A stretch of DNA of 7,135 nucleotides, taken from Acidisphaera sp035272265. GTDB taxonomy: Bacteria > Pseudomonadota > Alphaproteobacteria > Acetobacterales > Acetobacteraceae. The stretch spans positions 1-7,135 of the forward strand of contig DATEQV010000434.1 of the NCBI GenBank assembly GCA_035272265.1, read 5' to 3'. The position numbers were made by a program, and so were the translations under genes. Positions 1-7,135 of this stretch are shown one piece after another (positions within the stretch are counted from its first letter, which is position 1; every line of letters starts with the position of its first letter). The notes below the pieces were generated by a model. That model did no database searches and was not told the DNA's origin. It saw nothing but the letters and a program-made list of their open reading frames with translations.

Positions 1-995
1 GTCTGGTCATTGACCATAAACGTGAGCGCCCACGATTTCGACATACCGGGGAAGAACTCGGCGTCGTTCGACAGCGCGGGGATCGCGCCCGGCAGGACGC
101 CGACCTTGAGGTCGCCCAGCCCGTTCCGTGCCGCCATCCGCACCGTCTCGGGCTTCAGCACGCGCCCGTGCTCGCCCGCGCCGTCGTTGAGCCACATGCG
201 GATGAAGCGGATGTAGTCGGACGCGGTCGAATAGAGGCCGGTGCCGCCCATGTGGACTTCGGGCTCCGGCGGCGGCTCGGCATCGATCGGCGTCAGGTCG
301 CCGGAGGGGTCGCGTTGATGCATCAGTGCCAGGCGCGCACGCATGTCGGGCCGCACGACGTAGGCGGTGTCCGTCATCCCGAGCGGTTCGAAGATGCGTT
401 CGGCCAGCACGGTGCCGAGGCGCTGGCCGGTGATGCCCTCCACCACCTGGCCGCACCACTCGATGTTGATACCGTACTCCCACCGCTCGCCCGGCTCGTT
501 GACCAGGGGCGCGAACAGCGCAGCCCGCGCGCCGCTGCCCGGCCTGGGAAGGCCCGTGGCCTGCTCGTACCGCAGCACTGTCTCGTTGAACATCGGGTAG
601 CCGAAGCCGCCGGTGTGCAGCATCAGCATCCGCGTTGTGATGTCGCGCTTCGGTGCGCGCAGGCGCGGTTGCCCGGAGTCGTCGAAGCCGTCGAGCACCT
701 GCACCGCGGCGATGTGCGGCGCGTATCGCTTGGCGGGTGCGTCGAGGTCGAGCTTGCCCTCCTCCACCAGCTGCAGGACGGCGGTGCCGGTGATCGCCTT
801 CGTGGTGGAGAACATCGTCAGGACGGTATCCAGGGTCATCGGCGCGTCCCGCCCGAGCACGCGGAGGCCGGCCGCGCCTTCGTAGATGTTGCCCCGCCTG
901 TCGGTCGCGATCGCGGCCACGCCGGGCACGCGCGGATCGGTGGACACGACGCGATGCAGGATTGCGTCCGCATCGGTTTCCAGATCGCGCGGCAC
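1..995 (-). CDS. Serine hydrolase, class C beta-lactamase/esterase family (C-terminus cut by window edge)
   Basis: Likely a serine hydrolase of the beta-lactamase/EstB-like esterase superfamily (Pfam Beta-lactamase, COG1680); its substrate cannot be told from sequence. The 331 visible residues carry the nucleophile motif S-T-T-K at residues 63-66 (in FSTTKAITGTA), a Tyr motif in WEYGIN (Y174) at the expected place for the second catalytic residue, and the family landmarks HTGGFGY (127-133), PLGMTDTAY (204-212) and GGTGLYSTASDY (250-261). The reading frame is open to the window edge, so the C-terminal part, where the KTG/HxG-like motif would lie, is missing. The GTG start at 995 is chosen because AGGGGAG lies six bases upstream and homology-like sequence begins just after it. 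No signal peptide is evident, which suggests a cytoplasmic esterase or peptidase rather than a periplasmic beta-lactamase. It is divergent from the transporter gene at 1098. The family call is firm; the function is open. Confidence 0.9.
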   Translation of the reverse strand, partial: MPRDLETDADAILHRVVSTDPRVPGVAAIATDRRGNIYEGAAGLRVLGRDAPMTLDTVLTMFSTTKAITGTAVLQLVEEGKLDLDAPAKRYAPHIAAVQVLDGFDDSGQPRLRAPKRDITTRMLMLHTGGFGYPMFNETVLRYEQATGLPRPGSGARAALFAPLVNEPGERWEYGINIEWCGQVVEGITGQRLGTVLAERIFEPLGMTDTAYVVRPDMRARLALMHQRDPSGDLTPIDAEPPPEPEVHMGGTGLYSTASDYIRFIRMWLNDGAGEHGRVLKPETVRMAARNGLGDLKVGVLPGAIPALSNDAEFFPGMSKSWALTFMVNDQ

Positions 996-1097
996 GTTCC
1001 ACTCCCCTGTTTTGGTCTTGCCCAGAAGGTGGCCCGCCGCGACGGTTTCGGGAAGAGCCGCGCGGGGCCAAGCCGGGCGGGCGAAGGGGACGAAGCC
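996..1097. promoter_or_regulatory. Divergent intergenic region between the serine hydrolase and the DMT transporter
   Basis: This 102-bp gap must hold the start signals of both divergent genes. Only the two ribosome binding sites are clear: AGGGGAG for the leftward gene and AAGGGGA at 1084-1090 for the rightward gene. I could not find a convincing -35/-10 pair on either strand, and I see no obvious operator palindrome. Confidence 0.4.
1002..1008 (-). promoter_or_regulatory. Ribosome binding site deciding the GTG start of the serine hydrolase
   Basis: Read on the minus strand this is AGGGGAG, six bases before the GTG at 995-993. It is a strong Shine-Dalgarno match and is the reason to prefer this non-ATG start. 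The out-of-frame open stretch that runs further upstream is not coding. Confidence 0.7.
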
Positions 1098-2036
1098 GTG
1101 AACCTTGCGGCCCTTCGGGGGAAACGCGCGGAGCAGGAAGCACCCGCTCAGGCCGGCGACGAGCCGCTGGTGGGGATTCTGCTGGTGATGGCTGCCGGGC
1201 TGATGTTCTCGGTGTCCGACGCCACGGCGAAGTTCCTGACCGGCGCCCTGCCGCCGATCGAGATCGCGTGGATCCGCTATCTGGTGTTCGGCGCGATCGC
1301 GACGGCGGCGGTGGCGCGCGACGACTGGACGTTCCGCGTGCGCCGGCCGTGGCTGCAACTGGTGCGCGGGCTGGGCGTCGTGCTGTCCGCGCTGGCGTTC
1401 ATGCAGGGGCTGAAGTTCCTGCCGATCGCCGAGGCCACGGCGGTGAACTTCGTCTCGCCCGCCTTCATCACGGTGCTGTCGATCGTCTTCCTGAGCGAAG
1501 TGGCGGGCGTGCGCCGCTGGACGGCGCTGGTCGTGGGCCTGCTGGGCGTGCTGATCGTGGTGCGGCCGGGCTCCAGCGCGGCCCAGCCGGCCGTCATGCT
1601 GCCCGTGCTGTCATCGGCGTTCTGGGCGTCGGCGATCGTGGCGACGCGCAAGATGGGCGGCGCGGACCACGTGGCCACGACGCTGATGTGGTCGGCGGTC
1701 TCGGGCCTGGTGCTGCTGACGCTGATGCTGCCGTTCGTCGCGGTGCGGCCGACGGTCGGGCAGGTCGCGCTGTCGCTGCTCATCGGCGTGGTGTCCACCG
1801 CCGGCCAGGGGCTGATCATCCTGGCCTACCAGAAGGGCCCGGCTTCGCTGCTGGCGCCGTTCAGCTACTTCCAGCTGGTGACGTCGTCGATCGCCGGCTG
1901 GCTGGTGTTCCACAACGTGCCGGACGTGTGGGTGGTGGTGGGCGGCGCGGTCATCATCGCGAGCGGCATCTACACCGCGCACCGCGAGCGGGTGCGGGCG
2001 AAGGAGCGACGGGGGCTGGAGGCACAGAAGCGATAA
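1098..2036 (+). CDS. DMT superfamily transporter, EamA family
   Basis: An inner-membrane transporter of the drug/metabolite (DMT) superfamily, with two EamA repeats. Such proteins usually export amino acids, metabolites or small drugs, but the substrate cannot be inferred. The 312-aa length is typical. About ten hydrophobic helices can be read by eye, starting near residue 25 (VGILLVMAAGLMFSVSDATA) and ending with VWVVVGGAVIIASGIY before a basic, charged tail (HRERVRAKERR). Family features are DATAKFLTG and IAWIRYL in the first repeat, EATAVNFVSPAF at the end of the first half, and the second-repeat segment PASLLAPFSYFQLV. The GTG start at 1098 is preferred because AAGGGGA sits seven bases upstream; the in-frame ATG at 1188 would cut into helix 1. 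The open frame continuing upstream to about 168 is the antisense shadow of the hydrolase. Its stop lies 13 bp from that of the convergent gene, and no terminator hairpin is seen between them. Confidence 0.93.
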   Translation: MNLAALRGKRAEQEAPAQAGDEPLVGILLVMAAGLMFSVSDATAKFLTGALPPIEIAWIRYLVFGAIATAAVARDDWTFRVRRPWLQLVRGLGVVLSALAFMQGLKFLPIAEATAVNFVSPAFITVLSIVFLSEVAGVRRWTALVVGLLGVLIVVRPGSSAAQPAVMLPVLSSAFWASAIVATRKMGGADHVATTLMWSAVSGLVLLTLMLPFVAVRPTVGQVALSLLIGVVSTAGQGLIILAYQKGPASLLAPFSYFQLVTSSIAGWLVFHNVPDVWVVVGGAVIIASGIYTAHRERVRAKERRGLEAQKR

Positions 2037-2049
2037 GGGCCGCGCGAAA

Positions 2050-2562
2050 CTATTTGCACCCCGCCGGCCCGGACGGCGCCATGCTGACATCGACCGTGCC
2101 GTCTTTATTTGTCTTGGCGACGATCTTTCCCTCTTTCTTGTGAAGCTCGACGCAGGCGTCGTACATCTGCTTCTTGAAGTCGTCGAGCGCGTCCTGGATC
2201 GCCTTCTGGGCTTCCTTGGCGTCCTTGTAGGACTTGCTCGTCAGGTCCTTCTCGGCCTTCTGGCTCCAGGTCTTGAACGTCGCCTCATAGCTGGCCTTGT
2301 GGTTTTTCTCGTGTTCCTCGGCCATGTCGGCGATCTTCTTGATCGCGGCCTTGTTGTTGTCGTCCGGCTTCCCAACGCCCGCCTCGGCATAGTCCATGTC
2401 GATCTTGGGAGGATCGAAGTCGACCTTGGACAGCTTGCCATCCTTGAAGACGGTCTTGACCTTCGGTGGCGTGTAGGTGGTCTCCCCGGCGCCGGTACCG
2501 CCGTATTTCTTGTGGGCGGCCTCAAGGAATTCGTCGGCCGTGTCGCCGTTGAACTTCGTCAT
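2050..2562 (-). CDS. Hypothetical lysine-rich protein with an HExxH motif, possibly DUF922-like
   Basis: I do not recognise this 170-aa protein with certainty. It is very rich in Lys, Asp and Glu, has no signal peptide or membrane segment, and looks soluble. Residues 84-88 are HEKNH, an HExxH motif as in zinc metallopeptidases, within a predicted helix (KKIADMAEEHEKNHKASYEA). It follows a strand-like stretch (VKTVFKDGKLSKVDFDPPKI) and precedes a long charged helix ending in DACVELHKKEGK. Strand, then HExxH helix, then a helix with a conserved-looking Cys (C137) resembles the DUF922 pattern, but I cannot confirm this. A second Cys, C169, is next to last. The ATG at 2562 has only a weak GGGA seven bases upstream. 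A good promoter lies about 30-60 bp upstream (2593-2621), so it is probably a single-gene unit. Codon choice is AAG-heavy because of the composition. An accessory role is inferred from the context only. Confidence 0.75.
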   Translation of the reverse strand: MTKFNGDTADEFLEAAHKKYGGTGAGETTYTPPKVKTVFKDGKLSKVDFDPPKIDMDYAEAGVGKPDDNNKAAIKKIADMAEEHEKNHKASYEATFKTWSQKAEKDLTSKSYKDAKEAQKAIQDALDDFKKQMYDACVELHKKEGKIVAKTNKDGTVDVSMAPSGPAGCK

Positions 2563-2592
2563 CGCAGCGTCCCGGTTCCGTTTCCTACCTGA

Positions 2593-2621
2593 AATGTAAC
2601 CGGTGGCCGCGGAGCTTTCAA
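2593..2621 (-). promoter_or_regulatory. Predicted sigma70-type promoter for the HExxH gene
   Basis: On the minus strand a TTGAAA -35 (2621-2616) and a TACATT -10 (2598-2593) are separated by exactly 17 bases. They match the consensus at 5 of 6 and 4 of 6 positions. Transcription would start near 2586, giving a leader of about 25 bases before the ATG at 2562. This is a good hit for such GC-rich DNA and suggests the gene is transcribed apart from the genes to its right. Confidence 0.6.
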
Positions 2622-2692
2622 CCCTCAGGTCGGGTTCGAGCGCGGAGCGACGGCTTTCCGGTTGACACTGGTATTCCGCGCCGCACCAACCT

Positions 2693-2709
2693 GGTCATGA
2701 CCGGCCGGT
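2693..2709. repeat. Two overlapping palindromes, possible operator
   Basis: GGTCATGACC (2693-2702) and ACCGGCCGGT (2700-2709) are perfect 10-bp palindromes sharing three bases. They lie between the end of the HEPN remnant and the promoter of the HExxH gene, about 70 bp upstream of its -35 element. They could bind a dimeric regulator or form part of a hairpin after the HEPN gene. No T-run follows on either strand, so an intrinsic terminator is unlikely. Short palindromes occur by chance in GC-rich DNA. Confidence 0.3.
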
Positions 2710-2733
2710 GCATGCCGATTGCCCGTCGTGCCT

Positions 2734-3118
2734 TCACTTTCGCGGGTCTGCCGCCAACAGCTTGACCCTCCGGACAAGCTCGCGAGCTTGTTGGAGAGTT
2801 TCCAATACCGTCCCTGGCTCAATCGCCTCGCCGAGGTAGTCACTGACCTGGCGCAGCCGCTCGGCTCGCCGGAACTCCACGCCGAGAGCTATGCCCGGGC
2901 TGAACCAAGTGTCGATTGAAAGCAGCGTGAAGACCGTGATGCGACTTGCCCGCGGTCGCCTCGGCGGGCGCACCGATCAGGACCAACGCCGCCCGAGCAG
3001 CGTTGAACATCGCATAATAGGCTCGGTTGCAGGTCCCCTCGCTGTCACCGTCGCGCAGGAGCATTTCCGCAGAGACGAGCGCGCGGTCGGCCTTTTCGAG
3101 CAGTGTGTCCGGACTCAG
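2734..3118 (-). pseudogene. HEPN-domain protein (toxin component of an MNT-HEPN pair), frameshifted
   Basis: This is the remnant of a small HEPN-domain protein, the presumed RNase toxin partner of the adjacent MNT nucleotidyltransferase. The first part reads LSPDTLLEKADRALVSAEML, then CNRAYYAMFNAARAAL and KSHHGLHAAFNRHLVQPG. In that frame the protein then degenerates and stops at 2840. The expected C-terminal helices, EFRRAERLRQVSDYLGE and TVLETLQQARELVRRVKLL, follow in another frame and end at the TGA at 2734-2736. The break is at or next to CCCGGG (2894-2899). The N-terminal frame has no ATG, GTG or TTG before the first helix; the best start is CTG at 3118, overlapping the MNT stop as CTGA. 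The first ATG, at 3064, would lose helix 1. In RAYYAMFN the position held by His in Rx6H-type members is Asn, although Asn is not rare there. It is either a decaying toxin, a sequencing error, or much less likely programmed frameshifting. Confidence 0.8.
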
Positions 3119-3495
3119 AGGGGAACGCCGTCTTTCTGAATGTTCCGCAGGAGATCGGGGTTCGAAAACCGCTCAGGATGCTCCCACTGATCTTGCCAGA
3201 CGGGGAGAGGCGAAACGACGACGCCGCTGGCCAGTTCGACGTCATAGGCATCGTCGATCATGTCCAGCATTGTGTTGACCATCGACCCGTGAACTCCGGG
3301 AAGCAGGACCGCGAGATCCGCATCGCTGTCCTGCCGATGATCACCGCGCGCCCGACTGCCGAAGACGACGGCCCCGATCACGGGGTATCGTCGCTTGATC
3401 GCCATGAGGAAAGCCCTGGCTGCCCTCTCCGTGGACGGGTCGAGCGCGGTTCCTCGTTCGATGTCGATCAACGGAGGCGACTCTTCAGGGCTCAA
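3115..3495 (-). CDS. MNT-type nucleotidyltransferase (antitoxin partner of HEPN)
   Basis: A minimal nucleotidyltransferase (MNT, Pfam NTP_transf_2) of 126 aa. The GSx10DxD active-site signature is complete: G46-S47 in VVFGSRARGD, and D58 and D60 in DSDADLAV. D85 or E87 in YDVELASG could be the third acidic ligand. The C-terminal segment SPLPVWQDQWEHPERFSNPDLLRNI is typical of MNT proteins paired with HEPN. In characterised MntA-HepT pairs the MNT enzyme AMPylates the HEPN toxin and so neutralises it; the same role here is inferred. The start chosen is TTG at 3495, overlapping the ssb stop as TTGA. A second in-frame TTG at 3471 is possible, and the ATG at 3405 lies too close to the fold core. 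The gene therefore appears translationally coupled to ssb and in turn overlaps the HEPN remnant. It looks intact even though its partner is not. Confidence 0.88.
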   Translation of the reverse strand: MSPEESPPLIDIERGTALDPSTERAARAFLMAIKRRYPVIGAVVFGSRARGDHRQDSDADLAVLLPGVHGSMVNTMLDMIDDAYDVELASGVVVSPLPVWQDQWEHPERFSNPDLLRNIQKDGVPL

Positions 3496-4001
3496 AACGG
3501 AATCTCGTCGTCCAGGTCGCCGCCCTTCGGCACGTCCCAGCCGCCGCCACCGCCGCCGCGCTCGCCCCCGCCGCTGCGGCCGCCGCCGCCACCGCCGGCC
3601 CGGCCGCCGCCGCTGTAGCCGCCGGCCTCGAAGCCGCCCTCGCCGCCGCGGGCGCCGTCGAGCATGGTCAACTCGCCGCGGAACTTACCCAGCACGACCT
3701 CGGTCGTGTACTTCTCCTGGCCGTCCTTGTCGGTCCACTTGCGGGTCTGCAGCGCCCCCTCGACATAGACCTTGGCGCCCTTGCGCAGGTACTTCTCGGC
3801 CACCTCGGCCAGCCGCTCGTTGAAGATCACCACGCGGTGCCACTCGGTGCGCTCCTTGCGCTCCCCGGTGCCCCGGTCGTTCCAGGTCTCGCTGGTGGCG
3901 AGGTTCAACTGCACGATCTTCGTGCCGTCCTGCGTGGTCCTGATCTCCGGGTCACGGCCCAGATTGCCGATCAGGATCACCTTGTTGACGCTACCGGCCA
4001 T
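3492..4001 (-). CDS. ssb: Single-stranded DNA-binding protein SSB
   Basis: SSB coats single-stranded DNA in replication, recombination and repair, and recruits partner proteins through its C-terminal tip. The 169-aa protein begins MAGSVNKVILIGNLGRDPEI and has the OB fold over about residues 1-112, including the conserved WNDRGTGERKERTEWHRVV and YLRKGAKVYVEG segments. A Gly/Arg-rich disordered linker follows at about 115-155 (runs of GGGGGG), then the acidic partner-binding tip DDEIPF. The ATG at 4001 is chosen because GGGAG sits eight bases upstream (4014-4010) and the family N-terminus starts there; the open frame extending to 4088 lies in the promoter region. The gene is divergent from uvrA, an arrangement known in proteobacteria, and may share its SOS control. 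Its stop overlaps the start of the MNT gene. The length is ordinary for SSB. Confidence 0.97.
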   Translation of the reverse strand: MAGSVNKVILIGNLGRDPEIRTTQDGTKIVQLNLATSETWNDRGTGERKERTEWHRVVIFNERLAEVAEKYLRKGAKVYVEGALQTRKWTDKDGQEKYTTEVVLGKFRGELTMLDGARGGEGGFEAGGYSGGGRAGGGGGGRSGGGERGGGGGGWDVPKGGDLDDEIPF

Positions 4002-4070
4002 TGATGCCGCTCCCGAGTTATTCGCGCACAGGTAGTGCAGACCAGAAACCCGCGCCTGCGCAAGCCTATC

Positions 4071-4101
4071 TTGGCTGACTCGGCGCAAGCCGCCATATAG
4101 A
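4071..4101 (+). promoter_or_regulatory. Predicted uvrA promoter
   Basis: TTGGCT (4071-4076) as -35 and TATAGA (4096-4101) as -10, separated by 19 bases, each matching the sigma70 consensus at 4 of 6 positions. The spacer is slightly long. Transcription would start at about 4108, inside the LexA box, which is a good position for repression. Confidence 0.45.
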
Positions 4102-4105
4102 CTGT

Positions 4106-4120
4106 GAACATCTCAAGAAC
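4106..4120 (+). promoter_or_regulatory. LexA (SOS) box, alphaproteobacterial type
   Basis: The direct repeat GAAC-ATCTCAA-GAAC matches the alphaproteobacterial LexA operator GAAC-N7-GAAC (GTTC-N7-GTTC on the other strand) exactly, including the 7-base spacing. It ends 12 bases before the uvrA ATG and lies just after the predicted -10, so bound LexA would block uvrA transcription until SOS induction. uvrA is a standard SOS gene, which strengthens the call. Divergent ssb, 119 bp from the box centre to its ATG, may respond as well. Confidence 0.85.
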
Positions 4121-4132
4121 AACGGACCCCGT

Positions 4133-6988
<2,856 letters not shown>

Positions 6989-6999
6989 CAGCGTAGGCT

Positions 7000-7135
7000 G
7001 TGTGCTGGGCATGTCCAGCAGCCTGGGGGTGAAAGTCCCCTGTGCAACCTGATGGAGGTGAAGCACGAGTGAAGCACAAGGGCGGAACCGCGAGGGACCG
7101 TCTGAAGGAAGTGTGGAGCGAAATCGCGTCCTGAC
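7000..7135 (+). mobile_element. Group II intron, 5' end (domain I, partial)
   Basis: From 7000 the sequence looks like the start of a bacterial group II intron: the 5' consensus GTGTG (7000-7004; GUGYG in the family), a hairpin TGCTGG/CCAGCA (7003-7008 with 7015-7020), then GGGGGTGAAAGTCCCC (7025-7040), a stem with a GGTGAAAGTCC core that recurs in domain I of many bacterial group II introns. The rest, with CTGAAGGAAG and GAGCGAAATC and no coding frame of its own, also fits domain I. The intron continues past the window, where domains II-VI and usually a reverse transcriptase/maturase would be expected. It points the same way as uvrA and begins 11 bp after the uvrA stop. A small hairpin, CGGCG/CGCCG (6965-6978), lies just upstream in the last uvrA codons and could be a target-site feature. 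The element type is recognised from pattern memory, without a folding calculation. Confidence 0.72.

Larger units (their letters stand above)
4002..4132. promoter_or_regulatory. Divergent ssb-uvrA regulatory region
   Basis: This 131-bp gap separates the two divergent start codons. On the plus strand it holds a plausible uvrA promoter and, downstream of its -10, a LexA box. On the minus strand only the ssb ribosome binding site (4014-4010) is clear; I could not settle on an ssb promoter. The 9-mer GCGCAAGCC occurs twice as a direct repeat (4058-4066 and 4083-4091), 25 bp apart start to start. This may be chance or a second binding site. Confidence 0.6.

Noticed and set aside
168..1097. Plus-strand open frame continuous with the DMT transporter, as a long N-terminal extension
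   Set aside because: It is the antisense of the serine hydrolase, has no family features, and a good ribosome binding site precedes the GTG at 1098.
7..1143. Minus-strand 378-aa open frame over the serine hydrolase
   Set aside because: Arg/Pro/Gly-rich shadow; the adjacent frame carries the clear STTK and other hydrolase motifs.
2037..2049. Terminator between the convergent transporter and HExxH genes
   Set aside because: Only 13 bp, with no stem-loop followed by a T-run on either strand.
2662..2667. Plus-strand TTGACA as a -35 element
   Set aside because: No -10-like sequence lies 16-19 bases downstream and no plus-strand gene follows.
3103..3618. Plus-strand protein with a Pro-rich tail
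   Set aside because: Antisense of the MNT gene and of the Gly-rich linker codons of ssb; the Pro run is the complement of Gly codons.
3540..3620. GC-rich short repeats as a repeat array
   Set aside because: They encode the Gly-rich linker of SSB and are explained by codon repetition.
4002..4088. 29-residue N-terminal extension of SSB
   Set aside because: It lies in the regulatory gap; the ribosome binding site and the family N-terminus support the ATG at 4001.

Overview
This is a high-GC bacterial chromosome segment, most likely from an alphaproteobacterium. Three things point there: a direct-repeat LexA box (GAAC-N7-GAAC) in front of uvrA, which is the alphaproteobacterial SOS operator type; a UvrA whose first zinc module reads CPVS rather than CPxC; and a second UvrA Walker A reading GVSGGGKS. 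These lineage hints come from family knowledge, not from a search.

Left part (1-2562). A serine hydrolase of the class C beta-lactamase/esterase type runs leftward off the window edge (1-995, C-terminus missing). It diverges, across a 102-bp gap, from a complete 10-helix DMT/EamA transporter (1098-2036). The transporter converges, with only 13 bp between stops, on a lysine-rich 170-aa protein carrying an HExxH motif (2050-2562, minus). That gene has its own well-formed sigma70-type promoter and belongs to no family I can name with confidence.

Middle (2563-4132). After a 171-bp intergenic stretch with that promoter and two overlapping palindromes comes a leftward chain ssb -> MNT nucleotidyltransferase -> HEPN, linked by 4-base stop/start overlaps. 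The MNT antitoxin-type gene looks intact. The HEPN toxin-type gene is damaged: its two halves lie in different frames and its only plausible N-terminal start is CTG, so the toxin-antitoxin pair appears to be decaying. ssb is complete, with an OB fold, a Gly-rich linker and a DDEIPF tip. It diverges from uvrA across a 131-bp region holding a putative uvrA promoter and the LexA box.

Right part (4133-7135). A complete 951-aa UvrA, the damage-recognition ATPase of nucleotide excision repair, is followed 11 bp after its stop by what looks like the 5' end of a group II intron (from about 7000, GTGTG). The intron continues beyond the window.

ssb and uvrA form the divergent DNA-repair core. The MNT-HEPN pair, the HExxH gene and the intron look like accessory additions around it. 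I see no clearly new system. The best leads are the ssb-coupled, broken MNT-HEPN pair and the HExxH protein.
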